DNA from: Neisseria animalis
Lineage (GTDB): Bacteria > Pseudomonadota > Gammaproteobacteria > Burkholderiales > Neisseriaceae
Direction of reading: 5' to 3'
NCBI RefSeq assembly: GCF_900636515.1
Contig: NZ_LR134287.1
Coordinates: 1,736,001 to 1,800,000, forward strand
DNA length: 64,000 bases
The translations under genes were made by a program, and so were the position numbers. Shown piece by piece: positions 9,338 to 19,691 of this stretch (within the stretch, counting starts at the first letter, position 1; each line of letters begins with the position of its first letter). A model generated the notes under the pieces. It was not told the origin of the DNA. It saw only the letters and a list, made by a program, of their open reading frames with translations, and searched no databases.

Positions 9338-10591
9338 TTAACGTTCGGTTAATGCGCTTTTCATTCGTGTTAACGGCTTCGTCAGATACTGGAAGACGGT
9401 TTTTTCACCGGTTTTAATATCCACCGTTGCCACCATACCCGGAATAATCGGCATTTCTTTACCGTTTTTATCTTTCAAACTATTGTTTTCGGTTTGCACC
9501 AAAATACGGTAATACACCTGATTGGGGTCGAGTTTCAAATCATTCGCACGATTCTGAGCAGAGTTGCTTACCGTATCCGGACTGATTAAGGTTACGTTAC
9601 CGTCCAGACCGCCGTAAATGGCATAATCATACGCACTGATTTTAACCGTTGCCGGCAACCCCGGACGCAAAAAGGCAACATCTTGCGGACGGATATAAGC
9701 CTCTACCAGCAGCTTGTCATCTAAAGGTACAATCTGCATAATTTCCTGCCCGGCAGATACGACACCGCCTACCGTATTGATTTTGACATCTTTTACAATG
9801 CCGCGCATAGGAGAACGGATTAAAGCCCGATCTACCGGATCGGCACGCATGGCCATATTTTCCTGAGCCTGCGCCAGTTCCGCTTCTGCTTTAACCAATT
9901 CATTATTGGCATCGGTCATATAGCGGTTTCTGCGTTCTGCAATCTGCAGGGACAAATCACTGGACTGCCGTTGCATACGCAACAGTTCTACTTCCGATAC
10001 CACACCTTGCGCCACCATCGGCGCTGTAATGGAGATCTCCCGATCCAATGCCGCTTTACTGAAACTCAGGCTTTCAATAGCTTCCGTGACCGCGCGGCGG
10101 CGTGCGGCAAAGGCAGCCTGTTCGCGCTGGCGCAGCTCGTTGCCGACATTTTTCGGAAAGCTCAAAGGAACACCGTAGGCTTCTGATTTCAGGCGGGCAA
10201 CTGTGGCTTCCAGATTCTGTACTTTGGCTTCACTTTCACGCAATACGGCCGAGCTGCGCGTATCGTCCAATTTCAGCAACACCTGCCCTTTTTCAACAAT
10301 ATCGCCCTCTTTTACCGACAACTCGGTAATAATGCCGGGATCAAGACTTTGAATGACCTGCTCACGACTGCTGGGAATGACGTTGCCCTGTCCGCGCGTT
10401 ACTTCTTCCAGAGGGCTGTTGTACGCCCAAATGACAAATACCACTAACAAGGCGAAAAACAGCATAACTACCCAAAACTGACCGCTGTGTTTTTCTTTTT
10501 GCAATGCGGCGTTTAAGTCGTTGACCAATCCTAAATCTTTGGATTTGATGCTGTTTTCCCTGTTTAAATCTGTTGTTTTCTTACTGCTCAT
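9338..10591 (-). CDS. HlyD/LapC-family periplasmic adaptor of a type I secretion system
   Basis: A 417-residue membrane-fusion protein that would bridge the inner-membrane ABC exporter and the outer-membrane TolC-like channel. It has a short cytoplasmic N-terminus, one transmembrane helix (about 40-57), a lipoyl/barrel-sandwich half (SLDPGIITELSVKEGDIVEKGQ), a long coiled-coil hairpin (about 120-240), the returning barrel half (DRALIRSPMRGIVKDVKINTVG) and a C-terminal beta domain ending GEKTVFQYLTKPL, typical of HlyD. It is the last gene of a three-gene operon, 33 nt after the ABC gene. The substrate is unknown. Confidence 0.9.
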   Translation of the reverse strand: MSSKKTTDLNRENSIKSKDLGLVNDLNAALQKEKHSGQFWVVMLFFALLVVFVIWAYNSPLEEVTRGQGNVIPSSREQVIQSLDPGIITELSVKEGDIVEKGQVLLKLDDTRSSAVLRESEAKVQNLEATVARLKSEAYGVPLSFPKNVGNELRQREQAAFAARRRAVTEAIESLSFSKAALDREISITAPMVAQGVVSEVELLRMQRQSSDLSLQIAERRNRYMTDANNELVKAEAELAQAQENMAMRADPVDRALIRSPMRGIVKDVKINTVGGVVSAGQEIMQIVPLDDKLLVEAYIRPQDVAFLRPGLPATVKISAYDYAIYGGLDGNVTLISPDTVSNSAQNRANDLKLDPNQVYYRILVQTENNSLKDKNGKEMPIIPGMVATVDIKTGEKTVFQYLTKPLTRMKSALTER

Positions 10592-10624
10592 AATGTTCGG
10601 TGACTTTCTGAAAGGTCGAATGAT

Positions 10625-12817
10625 TTAGGCTTGTTCGCTTTGTCGTGCCTGTGCGGCAGCCTGAGTTGGCGGAACTTGTGCAGATTTTGTATTTTGGGCC
10701 TGCTCATTCCTTCTTAACTTTTGCAACACTGCATCACGCGGTCCGTCCATAACAATTTTACCGTTATGCACCACCACAACCCGTTCAACAATCTGCAACA
10801 CTTGCGGACGGTGTGTAACCACCAGCATCGTCCGATTTCCTGACCACTGGGCAATGGCTTTCAGGGCGGACAATTCCGTATCTTGATCCAAACTTGCTGT
10901 CGGCTCATCCAACAATACCACGCGTGAATCACGCAAAGTCATGCGGGCCAAAGCAACCAGTTGTTTCTGACCACCTGACAAACCCATGCCGTCTTCGCCC
11001 AACGGCATATCCAACCCACGGGGGTGGTTACGGATAAGTTTATCCAAACCAAAGCGTTGCAAGGCCGAAATCAAATCTTGATCGCTGGAATAACCGTCCA
11101 TGCGCGCCATATCCAGATTTTCACGCAACGTACCCAAAAACAAACGCGGAGACTGCCCCAACAACAGCACTTGGTTACGCAGAAAGTTCGGATCGATTTG
11201 ACGCATATCGACACCATCTAACGTAATATTGCCTTTGCTGCCGTCATACAATCCGCTTGCCAACTTCAGCAATGTACTTTTACCGCTGCCGATGCGGCCG
11301 AGAATGCCAACTTTTTCGCCCGGACGGATGGTCAGATTCAAACCGCTGACTGCCTCCCCGCCGTCTTCGTTATATTGGAAAGACACATTGTCAAAAGACA
11401 AACCGCCCTGTACATGATCCAAGGCAATGTATTTGCGCTCAGGGTCGCGTTCAATCGGCCGTTCTACAATGTCATTCACCGCTTTCAACGCAATTTTTGC
11501 CTGTTGGAAACGGGTTGCCAATGCCGCAACCTGCGCCAACGGTGCCAACGCACGTCCCGACAAAATAACCGCAGCAATCAGCGCACCCATGGTAATCCGG
11601 CTTTCCACATTATCGGCATGAACCAGATAAGTACCCACCAACACCAAACCTACGGTATTCAACTGCTGCATAGAAGTGGCAAAAAACGAAATGAAATTGC
11701 CCGAATCCTTCAATTTGATACTTGAAGCAGCGGTCTTGGCCGTATATTCGTCCCAACGCTGCAATGCCCAAGCAGTCGCATTGTTGGCTTTTAATGTTTC
11801 GATTCCTTCCAGCGCCTCAACAGCCAAACCGGAACGCTGAGCCCCTTCCCTCATCGCCTCGTTCATTGAACGCGCCATCGGACGCTGCATCAATACGCTG
11901 ACAATAATCACGATCGGGATAATTACCATCGGTACAAAAGCCAGCTTGCCGCCTACCATGGCAATCACGGCAACAAACAGCAACAAAAACGGCAAATCCA
12001 CTATCGTCAGCAGCGTGGCACTGGTCATAAACTCGCGCACGGCTTCAAATTCACGCAAATTACTCGCGTAAGAGCCTGCCGAAGCCGGACGGTCAATCAG
12101 TCGTAGCGACAAAACGCGGCGGAACAATGCCGAGCTGATGATCAAATCAGCTTTTTTACCGGCTATATCCGTCAAGTGGCCGCGAATCATTTTGGCGACA
12201 AACTCGAACAAAATGGCCAAAAACACCCCAATACTCAATACCCACAGGGTCTCATAAGCCTGATTCGGCACAACCCGGTCATACACATTCATCACATACA
12301 GCGAGCTGACCAGCGCCAACACGTTGATGATGATGGTAGCTAAAATAACTTGGTAATAATAGCTGCGGAACCGCCAAATCACCTTCCAAAACCATGCCTT
12401 CGGCAAATGGTATTCCGGCAGGTCGGAACGGTTGTCCGAAACCATTTTCTGCTTGATAAACCAACAATATCCCAAGTACACAGCAGATATTTGCTCGTGC
12501 GACAAAACCTGCTCCAAGCCGCCTGCCTGACGGATTTGATAACTGCGGTCGCGCCCTACTCCTTCGATTTTGGTGACGACAACCGCTTCCTCATTTTGCA
12601 ACACCAGCACAACCGGCACAGCAAGCGACGGAATATCCTCCAATTTGCGCTTGGAAAGCGTATTCTCAAAGCCGTGGCCGCGCAAAACTTCGCTGAGCGA
12701 ATGATAATTGACATTCAGTTTTCTATCGCGCACCACCTCGGCGGACAATGCAGCCTCGGCAACAGGTGCGCCCAACAGACGGGTTACCAACGCAATATGT
12801 TCGATAATGGATTTCAT
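10625..12817 (-). CDS. Type I secretion ABC transporter, LapB/HlyB-like
   Basis: A 730-residue half-transporter that would power one-step export of an unfolded C-terminally tagged protein. The N-terminal ~120 residues resemble a C39-peptidase-like domain, but no catalytic Cys is visible at the start, as in HlyB/LapB exporters that do not cleave a leader. Six transmembrane helices follow (about 150-430), then the nucleotide-binding domain with Walker A GRIGSGKST (about 507-515), signature LSGGQ and Walker B VVLLDEPTASLD. A Gln/Ala-rich tail ends the protein. It sits between the TolC-like gene (25 nt upstream) and the HlyD-like gene, indicating one transcript. LapB-like is a family-level assignment. 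Confidence 0.92.
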   Translation of the reverse strand: MKSIIEHIALVTRLLGAPVAEAALSAEVVRDRKLNVNYHSLSEVLRGHGFENTLSKRKLEDIPSLAVPVVLVLQNEEAVVVTKIEGVGRDRSYQIRQAGGLEQVLSHEQISAVYLGYCWFIKQKMVSDNRSDLPEYHLPKAWFWKVIWRFRSYYYQVILATIIINVLALVSSLYVMNVYDRVVPNQAYETLWVLSIGVFLAILFEFVAKMIRGHLTDIAGKKADLIISSALFRRVLSLRLIDRPASAGSYASNLREFEAVREFMTSATLLTIVDLPFLLLFVAVIAMVGGKLAFVPMVIIPIVIIVSVLMQRPMARSMNEAMREGAQRSGLAVEALEGIETLKANNATAWALQRWDEYTAKTAASSIKLKDSGNFISFFATSMQQLNTVGLVLVGTYLVHADNVESRITMGALIAAVILSGRALAPLAQVAALATRFQQAKIALKAVNDIVERPIERDPERKYIALDHVQGGLSFDNVSFQYNEDGGEAVSGLNLTIRPGEKVGILGRIGSGKSTLLKLASGLYDGSKGNITLDGVDMRQIDPNFLRNQVLLLGQSPRLFLGTLRENLDMARMDGYSSDQDLISALQRFGLDKLIRNHPRGLDMPLGEDGMGLSGGQKQLVALARMTLRDSRVVLLDEPTASLDQDTELSALKAIAQWSGNRTMLVVTHRPQVLQIVERVVVVHNGKIVMDGPRDAVLQKLRRNEQAQNTKSAQVPPTQAAAQARQSEQA

Positions 12818-12842
12818 GTTGTTATTTCACGTAATAATGTAT

Positions 12843-14141
12843 TCAATTTGCTTCCGTACCGTCTTCACCGATACCCGCCCAACTGCCAACGTTCGACTGG
12901 GTAACCAGATACTCCAATGCCGCATCGCGAAAATCATTGCGGGCAGCAATATTTTCCTGCTCGATACCGGATAAAGAGGTATATGCACCCAGCACATCAG
13001 TCAGCGTCCTTCTGGCAATGCGGAACTGCATTTCATAAACCCGGACAACATCTTTCTGAGCTTGGATATGCTCTGCCGTTACCTTCTCCCGCTGCTCGTT
13101 TTGCAACATATTGATTTCGGCCGTCTGACTTTTTTCTTCATTGTCTTTTAAAATCTGCTCGGTTCGCGCTTCGGCTGCAGAAAGTGTGTGTGCATTTTTC
13201 TGCACATTATGGCGTGAAGCGATGTCCAAAACATTCCACTCCACATTGAAAAACAGCTCGCGGTTTTCGCGTGTGGCGCTGCCTTCCAAGTTGATGGCAG
13301 GCAAACGCTGGCGGCGTGATGCTTCAAGCTCCGCACCCGCACTCTTCTGCTCGGCAAGCTGTGCCTGATAAGACGGATTGCTGCCTTTATCTGCATTTCG
13401 GTAACGCTGGATAAAAGAAACCGCCGTTTCACTGGCAAACGGATCTTGCAAATCTGCGGCAGAGAGTTTTTTACCCGTATAACGCGACAGCCGGCTCAAT
13501 GCGATTTCCATGGCTCGGCGTTGCTGCACAATCGACGTTTCCACCTGAAGCTGGCGCGACTGCGCTTCAATCAGTTCCGAACGGCGGCCTTTGTCGTATT
13601 TCACAATAACATTCAAATCTTTCATCAGGTTATTGTGGCGGACCAAGCTCTGCTGAAGCACCCGCAGCATTTCTTTGGCGCGCAATGCTTCCAAATACAG
13701 CTTGCCGATTTCCTGCCCGAGCTGTTCTTGGGTTTCATAAAACTTATGGTGGAAATACGCTTCTTTATGCTTGTCGCGCTCTACGGAAGCCTGAATCGCT
13801 CCCCATGAATACACATTTACCCTGCCCCGCACACCAATGCCGTCGTCCCGGTCATTGCTGGGATTTTTGTGATGCTGCGTCAAAACAGAAGTACCCGTTA
13901 ACGCCAAAACAGGATAATGCTGGGCAAAGGTTGCCTTGGTTGTACTGCGTGCGGATTCTTCATTGGCTTTTGCCTCGGTCATCACCGGATCGTAACGCAG
14001 GGAGTTTTGCAAAATAGTCTGCAATTCCACTGCTTGAGCCGTCTGGACCGCACAGACGAGTGATGCCGCTGCCAAACTTTTCAGCAGCGGCCGTAAAATC
14101 GGTTTGGAAAAACCAAACGGAAAATTTTGCATGATTTGCAT
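12843..14141 (-). CDS. TolC-family outer-membrane channel of the type I secretion operon
   Basis: An outer-membrane efflux/secretion protein that would form the exit duct of the exporter. ATG at 14141 (or 14132) places a signal peptide ending AVQTAQA at the N-terminus, giving ~430 residues as usual for TolC. The reading frame continues upstream to 14252, but those residues are not signal-like. The mature part shows the duplicated helical repeats of the family (LRYDPVMTEAKANEESA, LTDVLGAYTSLSGIEQENIAARND). It is the first gene of the operon, with an extended -10 candidate at 14207-14215. The LapE/AggA branch is likely because of the neighbouring LapB/LapC-like genes. No strong ribosome site is visible. 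Confidence 0.88.
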   Translation of the reverse strand: MQIMQNFPFGFSKPILRPLLKSLAAASLVCAVQTAQAVELQTILQNSLRYDPVMTEAKANEESARSTTKATFAQHYPVLALTGTSVLTQHHKNPSNDRDDGIGVRGRVNVYSWGAIQASVERDKHKEAYFHHKFYETQEQLGQEIGKLYLEALRAKEMLRVLQQSLVRHNNLMKDLNVIVKYDKGRRSELIEAQSRQLQVETSIVQQRRAMEIALSRLSRYTGKKLSAADLQDPFASETAVSFIQRYRNADKGSNPSYQAQLAEQKSAGAELEASRRQRLPAINLEGSATRENRELFFNVEWNVLDIASRHNVQKNAHTLSAAEARTEQILKDNEEKSQTAEINMLQNEQREKVTAEHIQAQKDVVRVYEMQFRIARRTLTDVLGAYTSLSGIEQENIAARNDFRDAALEYLVTQSNVGSWAGIGEDGTEAN

Positions 14142-14206
14142 AGGATTCACAAAGAAATATCCGTAATTTGTGTAGAAAAGCCGATGACGGCTTGCCGTCT
14201 GCATAC

Positions 14207-14215
14207 AGTATAGCA
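14207..14215 (-). promoter_or_regulatory. Extended -10 promoter of the type I secretion operon
   Basis: The minus strand reads TGCTATACT, an extended -10, ~66 nt before the likely start codon. No convincing -35 is visible. Confidence 0.45.
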
Positions 14216-14424
14216 CTTTCGCGGCCATACACTCCGCCTGTCTCTGCAACACAGTCCCGAATACTTTTTTGCAGACGGCCTTTCCTGTTGTTTTTCTTTA
14301 TTTTGTTAATCTGTTCACACAGAATATTGTTTCAGCGAAATCACCGTATCTTTACATACGGTGTTGCATTTTCGCAAAACGGCAAGCCTTCCGAATTTCA
14401 AACCGCCTGCCGTCTGCCGCCCTA

Positions 14425-15213
14425 TTATTTGTTGTGTGCAGCGATAACCTGCAGCATTTGCGCCAAAACTTTCGGATTGCCGGCCACCACATCGCCGCTT
14501 TCCAACCAGCCTTCGTTACCCCGCATATCGGTTACGATACCGCCTGCTTCCTGCACAATCAATGCACCGGCAGCAATATCCCACGGCTTCAGGTTAAACT
14601 CAAAGAAGCCGTCCAAACGGCCGGTTGCCAAAGCACACAAATCCAAAGATGCCGCACCTTCGCGGCGCGCGCCGGCAGTCTTCGCCAAGAAGTCCTTCAG
14701 AATCGCCAGATACTTGTCCATCATGCTCTGATCGACAACAGGAAAGCCCGTACCAATCAGGCAGCGGTTGAGTTCGATACGGTTGGAAACGCGGATGCGG
14801 CGGTCGTTGAGCAATGCGCCCTTGCCGCGTGAAGCCATATACAAATCATTGCGTTCGGGCGCATACACCAAGGCTTCCTGCAGTACGCCTTTGTGCAGCA
14901 GCGCCATAGAAATTGCATATTGGGGATGTCCGTGCAGAAAATTGGTTGTGCCGTCCAGCGGATCGATAATCCATTCGTATTCCGCATCGGCTTTACCGTG
15001 GGAGCCGCTTTCTTCGCAAGTGATTTTATGGTGCGGATAGGCTTCTTTGAGCGCCTCGACCAAAATCATTTCCGACTCGCGGTCAACACTGGAAACAAAA
15101 TCGTTGAATGCCTTACTGTCTACCTTAACGGTATCCAAACTGCCGCCGGCACGAATCATCATCTGACCGGCTTTGCGGGCGGCTTTAAATGCGGTATTTA
15201 AAATCGGGTTCAT
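14425..15213 (-). CDS. suhB: Inositol-1-monophosphatase family protein
   Basis: A Mg2+-dependent phosphatase of the SuhB/IMPase family, 262 residues from ATG 15213. The frame extends upstream to 15312 but the family N-terminus is MNPILNTAFKAARKAG. Metal-binding motif IDPLDGTTNF and the C-terminal motif WDIAAGALIVQEAGG are both present. In enterobacteria SuhB also takes part in rRNA antitermination; whether that holds here is not shown. It lies 284 nt upstream of the secretion operon and diverges from trmJ. Confidence 0.93.
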   Translation of the reverse strand: MNPILNTAFKAARKAGQMMIRAGGSLDTVKVDSKAFNDFVSSVDRESEMILVEALKEAYPHHKITCEESGSHGKADAEYEWIIDPLDGTTNFLHGHPQYAISMALLHKGVLQEALVYAPERNDLYMASRGKGALLNDRRIRVSNRIELNRCLIGTGFPVVDQSMMDKYLAILKDFLAKTAGARREGAASLDLCALATGRLDGFFEFNLKPWDIAAGALIVQEAGGIVTDMRGNEGWLESGDVVAGNPKVLAQMLQVIAAHNK

Positions 15214-15441
15214 AATCGTCTTTCTAATCGGGTACAATAGCCGCCGACACACGCCGAAACGGTCCGCGCAAACAACGGCATTCTCAGCATCTGCCGCTTT
15301 TGCAGACGGCAATGCCCAACGCTTTCACGTTTCCAATGTTGTTAAAGAACATTTCAAACGGCATTTTGACCATATTCATGCCGTCTGAAAAAAATTGATT
15401 GCGCCATTATAACCCATCAGCAAGCAAACCGAAAACAAAAC

Positions 15442-16257
15442 ATGACGATTTCCAAGCCTACCCTACCCGACTATCTCGACAATATCCGCATCGTGCTGAC
15501 GCGTACCAGCCACCCGTCCAACATCGGCAGCGCCGCCCGCGCCATGAAAACCATGGGGCTGCACCGACTCACGCTGGTTGCACCGAATCTGATGGCCACA
15601 CCGATGACCGAAACGCCGCCCGTATTCAATCCGCAACAGCCTGAAACCTTCCGTCTGCCGGAAGAAAGTTTCATACTGGCTTCCGGTGCGGCAGACGTCT
15701 TGGAGCGTGCCGAAATTACCGCTACTCTGGAAGAAGCTGTTGCCGACACTTCCATCAGTTGTGCCTTAACCAGCCGCCGCCGCGAAATCACTGCACCGCT
15801 GCAAACCCCGCGCCAGCTTGTGCCCGAGCTTTTACAAGCCGCCGCACGCGGCGAACAGGTTGCTTTGGTATTCGGCAATGAAACATTCGGCCTAAGCATT
15901 GAAGAAGTGCAAGCCTGCAACCGCCTCATGACCATCAGCGGCAATCCCGACTACTTCTCGCTCAATCTTGCCCAAGCCGTACAAGTTGTCTGTTACGAGC
16001 TGTTCAGCCAAACCGACATGGCGATGACCCATCTTCAGCAGGAAGACCACGCCGCGACCCTTGAGCAAATCAAAGGCATGGTCGATCACATGGAATCGCT
16101 GATGCACGACATCGACTTTTTCAGACGGCGCAACAGCGAGCGTCTGATGCGCCGTATGCAGAACCTGTTCGGCCGCGCCAACACGCAAACCGAAGACATC
16201 GACATTCTGCGCGGTTTTTTCAACACCCTGAAGCAAAATCTGAAAGATAAGCAATAA
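15442..16257 (+). CDS. trmJ: tRNA 2'-O-methyltransferase TrmJ (SpoU/TrmH superfamily)
   Basis: A 271-residue SAM-dependent methyltransferase with a trefoil-knot fold that methylates the ribose at tRNA position 32. The SpoU motifs are clear: motif 1 SNIGSAARAMKTMG, motif 2 VALVFGNETFGLS, motif 3 YFSLNLAQAVQVVCYEL. The C-terminal helical dimerisation extension typical of TrmJ is present. It is monocistronic and divergent from suhB. Confidence 0.92.
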   Translation: MTISKPTLPDYLDNIRIVLTRTSHPSNIGSAARAMKTMGLHRLTLVAPNLMATPMTETPPVFNPQQPETFRLPEESFILASGAADVLERAEITATLEEAVADTSISCALTSRRREITAPLQTPRQLVPELLQAAARGEQVALVFGNETFGLSIEEVQACNRLMTISGNPDYFSLNLAQAVQVVCYELFSQTDMAMTHLQQEDHAATLEQIKGMVDHMESLMHDIDFFRRRNSERLMRRMQNLFGRANTQTEDIDILRGFFNTLKQNLKDKQ

Positions 16258-16541
16258 TACAGACGGCCTTTTACCGGCAAATCGCCCCATTGTCTGCCTG
16301 TATGCCGTCTGCAAATCACGCCGAGCCCGTTCAATACCGCCAACTCAACAGATGGAACGACACAGCAGGCGCAGCAACGCCGTATCGCTCCATCTCGAAT
16401 GGCTGTATATTCGGCATAAGATACCGCTTTGCCCGATTGGGAAGCACGCCGGTAATCTTATAAAACCCAAGCAAACCCTATCGTTATCCTATCTGCGCTC
16501 TCAGCCCGGACCGATACAACCGCACAAGCTATCTGAAAAAC

Positions 16542-17441
16542 ATGAACTACTCCCTAGATGCCCTTTGGTGGAAGCTCACCGATTCCGCCGTCCGCGACCT
16601 TGCAAGCCTGCTGACCGCTCCCGCCCTGTGGCACAGCAGCAAAGAATTGCCGGTACAGGATTTGCTGGGCAACCGCGGTTTCCGCCTGCTGCTGGCGCTG
16701 GATCAACATCCGCAACCGCTTCATCAGTATTTGTCCGTTCACGCCCCGTTTGGCAAACGTTTGGGCTTATACGCCGAAAAACTGCTGGCTTTTTGGTTTG
16801 ACCACGCCCCGCACACCGAACTTTTGGCACACAATCTGCCCGTACCGGCTGCCGACCGGCAAACCGTCGGCGCGGCGGATTTTATCGTTTTGCTCAACGG
16901 CACGCCCTACCACATCGAATTGGCCTGCAAATACTACGGCAGCCCCGACCATTCGACAGACGGCTTGTGCGGCCTCAACCGCCAAGACCGGCTGCGCGAC
17001 AAAGCGGCCAAGCTGCACCGGCAAATGATGCTGCTGCAAAGTGCAGACGGCCTCCGCGCCTTGAAACAACATGATTTGCCTGCCCGCATACAAACCGCTT
17101 CCATTATCCGGGGCATGGCCTTTTTTACAGACGGCATTACCGCGTTTGAACCGCCGCTTAACCCTTATGCTTGGCGCGGTCTGTATCTTCCCGATTGGCA
17201 ACAATACCGCTTTGCCGCACAGCCGCATGCACGCTATTGCGTTTTAGACCGCATGGCATATCTTTCACCAGCCCGCATACCCGAATCGGAAACCTTAAGC
17301 GCCGAAGCGGTACAACAAATCGACAGCGGTTTGGTTGCCGTCTTGGCACAACGCCCCGACGGCTACTGGCACGAAATCCAGCGTTTAATGAAAACAGAAA
17401 CCGATGCGTCCAGCCATCAAACACCATCGCCTATTTTTTAA
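16542..17441 (+). CDS. DUF1853 family protein
   Basis: A 299-residue cytosolic protein with no signal peptide or membrane segment. It begins with the family pattern AVRDLASLLTAPALW and carries FIVLLNGTPYHIELACKYY, which resembles the acidic/Lys core of PD-(D/E)XK nuclease-like folds. That resemblance is my inference. Uptake sequences lie upstream and inside the gene (near 17043 and 17130). Function is unknown. Confidence 0.72.
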   Translation: MNYSLDALWWKLTDSAVRDLASLLTAPALWHSSKELPVQDLLGNRGFRLLLALDQHPQPLHQYLSVHAPFGKRLGLYAEKLLAFWFDHAPHTELLAHNLPVPAADRQTVGAADFIVLLNGTPYHIELACKYYGSPDHSTDGLCGLNRQDRLRDKAAKLHRQMMLLQSADGLRALKQHDLPARIQTASIIRGMAFFTDGITAFEPPLNPYAWRGLYLPDWQQYRFAAQPHARYCVLDRMAYLSPARIPESETLSAEAVQQIDSGLVAVLAQRPDGYWHEIQRLMKTETDASSHQTPSPIF

Positions 17442-17729
17442 GCAACATGATTTTCTTATTTATAATTAACAATTTAAATGAGTTTTCCACATATCTTACA
17501 CAAAGCCGACCTGATATTATCAGTATAATTTTCCAAACTGTCTAAAATTTAGGCAGTTTTATTTTATACTGATTTTTCAAACCACAAGCCCTCTTATCCA
17601 CAATCCGCCCACAGTTGTCCGTTACTTTACTTGGGATAATTTGCAGACGGCCTCACAGCCGAAAATTGCATACCGCCGCCGATAAAACAATCATCACCCG
17701 TTATTTATTCCCCCATCGGGCAACAGAAA
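17442..17729. other. AT-rich gene-free stretch
   Basis: An AT-rich stretch after the DUF1853 gene with the short inverted repeat CTAAAATTTAG region at ~17541-17560 and one lone uptake sequence at ~17641. No gene is seen. Confidence 0.5.
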
Positions 17730-17851
17730 ACAAGACAGCAAAACCATAAACCGTACAGAACACGCGTGTCGGCGGACTTGCTGCTTCGGCAGCTTGGTCA
17801 ATCAATCTTTTCTCCTTGAGCAAAGTTCAGCGATACCGCTTCATTCCGTGT
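17730..17851 (+). repeat. Degenerate long-form Correia-like copy
   Basis: A diverged match to the long Correia form. It contains TGCTTCGGCAGCTTG and CTTGAGCAAA, which correspond to the internal segment missing from the 107-bp copies. Intact copy 2 begins exactly at its right end. Confidence 0.55.
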
Positions 17852-17958
17852 TATAGTCATTTAAAATAAGAATGATACAGCGTTGCTTTGCCTTGCCGTA
17901 CTATGTGTACTGTCTGCGGCTTCGCTGCCTTGTCTCATTCTTATTTTATTCGACTATA
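17852..17958 (-). mobile_element. Correia-like element, copy 2 (107 bp)
   Basis: Intact TATAGTC...GACTATA copy in the orientation opposite to copy 1. Confidence 0.9.
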
Positions 17959-18120
17959 AATGGTCATACAAAGGTTTCAGACGGCATCTTCAGTTTGGTA
18001 AAAGCCTTAACCTATGCTGGAAAACTTACCCTCGGGTATCATGCCCTGAAAGCGGAAAACGGAAAGCAGGTATTCTGGATTTTTTGCACACATTCGTTTT
18101 AAACCCATACGCTTTCCGCA

Positions 18121-18158
18121 AAAAGGCCGTCTGAACATTCGTTTCAGACGGCCTTTGC
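18121..18158 (-). terminator. Terminator of pta
   Basis: Inverted pair with the classical GCCGTCTGAA form of the uptake sequence, a minority form in this window. Confidence 0.85.
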
Positions 18159-18182
18159 TATGTCAAGCAATAACGGCGCGGA

Positions 18183-19691
18183 TTACGCTTCCATTTGTTT
18201 GGCTTGAATCGCAGTCAGCGCGATGGTGTACACAATGTCGTCGACCAATGCGCCGCGCGACAAATCGTTAACCGGCTTACGCAAACCTTGCAGCATCGGA
18301 CCCACGCTCAACACATTGGCGTTGCGCTGCACGGCTTTGTAAGTGCAGTTGCCGGTATTCAAATCGGGGAACACCAATACCGTAGCCTGACCTGCCACTT
18401 TACTGTTTGGCGCTTTGGATTTCGCTACGCTCGGCACGGTAGCCGCATCGTATTGCAACGGACCGTCGATGGCCAAATCCGGGCGTTTTTCTTGGGCGAT
18501 TTTGGTCGCTTCGATGACCGCGTCCACATCGGGACCGCTGCCGGAGTTGACGGTGGAGTAGGAAATCAATGCCACTTTCGGATCGATACCGAACGCATTG
18601 GCGGAATCGGCGGTTTGAATGGCGATTTCGGCCAATTGCTCGGGAGTCGGGTTCGGATTCACCGCACAATCGGCAAAGGCCACCACTTGGTTCGGCAGCA
18701 GCATGAAGAATACGCTGGATACGATGCTCGCACCCGGTGCGGTTTTAATCAGCTGCAATGCGGGGCGGATGGTGTTGGCGGTGGTGTGAACCGCGCCGGA
18801 TACCAAACCGTCCACATCGTTTTGCGCCATCATCATGGTACCCAATACAACCGTATCCTGCAGTTGCTCGCGCGCCTGTTCTTCGGTCAGACCTTTGGAC
18901 TTGCGCAATTCGCACATCGGTGCAACATATTGCTCGACCAAGGTGGCGGGATCGATGATTTCCAAAGATTCCGGCAGGGTGATGTGGCGTTCTTTGGCAA
19001 CGGCTTCCACTTCGGCGCGCGGTGCCAGCAAGACGCAGCGGGCAATGCCTTTTTCATGACAAATCACCGCAGCCTGTACGGTACGCGGCTCGGCACCTTC
19101 CGGCAACACAATGCGCTTGTCGGCTTTACGCGCGGTTTCAATCATGTTGTAACGGAATTGCGCCGGCGACAAACGGCGGCGGGTACGGTTCAGCAGCTCG
19201 GAAGTGTCGCGCAAATTGTCGCTTGAGCCGAAGAAGGTCAGGCCGGTTTGCTCGGCCACGGCTTCGCCCACACCTGCTTTGGCGTTGTCCAAAATGAAAC
19301 CGGCCAACACGCCCGGTGCGGTTACATACGCCTGTTTCGCCAGATTCAGCTTGTTGACCATATATTCGACATTATCGTCTCGGCTAAAGGCGGCAAATAC
19401 CACGGCAGCATCCAGCGACAATGCCAATTCTACGTTTTTGCTGGCCAAGAAGATTTTTTCGGCATCGGGACGGATGCCTTCGATAACCAGATTGTCGGCA
19501 TCCAAAGCGGCGGTTTCGCCGACTACCGCATCGAACCAATCGTCGCTCTTGCCTTGGCAGATTAAACGCTCGGCCTCACCGCTGTCGTCCAACACACAAA
19601 AAGTGCCGGTATTCAATGCATCTGCCACTGCGCGCGTTACGGCGGCACTGTCGGTACCGGTGGAAACCGGCACAATCAAAATATTTGCCAT
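18183..19691 (-). CDS. pta: Phosphate acetyltransferase
   Basis: Interconverts acetyl-CoA and acetyl phosphate in acetate overflow and uptake. Its 502 residues consist of a shortened N-terminal P-loop/DRTGG-like part (about 1-175) and the catalytic PTA_PTB domain (about 185-500). Recognisable segments are [49 protein letters not shown] and [13 protein letters not shown]. It is shorter than enterobacterial Pta (~714) but normal for Neisseria-type enzymes. An AAGGA ribosome site precedes ATG. It is transcribed alone; no ackA gene is in the window. Confidence 0.95.
   Translation of the reverse strand: MANILIVPVSTGTDSAAVTRAVADALNTGTFCVLDDSGEAERLICQGKSDDWFDAVVGETAALDADNLVIEGIRPDAEKIFLASKNVELALSLDAAVVFAAFSRDDNVEYMVNKLNLAKQAYVTAPGVLAGFILDNAKAGVGEAVAEQTGLTFFGSSDNLRDTSELLNRTRRRLSPAQFRYNMIETARKADKRIVLPEGAEPRTVQAAVICHEKGIARCVLLAPRAEVEAVAKERHITLPESLEIIDPATLVEQYVAPMCELRKSKGLTEEQAREQLQDTVVLGTMMMAQNDVDGLVSGAVHTTANTIRPALQLIKTAPGASIVSSVFFMLLPNQVVAFADCAVNPNPTPEQLAEIAIQTADSANAFGIDPKVALISYSTVNSGSGPDVDAVIEATKIAQEKRPDLAIDGPLQYDAATVPSVAKSKAPNSKVAGQATVLVFPDLNTGNCTYKAVQRNANVLSVGPMLQGLRKPVNDLSRGALVDDIVYTIALTAIQAKQMEA

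Noticed and set aside
16340..16400. Fragment GCAGCAACGCCGTATCGCTCC as another Correia-like remnant
   Set aside because: The match is too short and the terminal repeats are absent.
17852..17958. Repeated short frames beginning MIQRCFALPYY at many places, as possible toxin-like peptides
   Set aside because: They are all the same internal frame of the Correia-like element without a ribosome-binding site.
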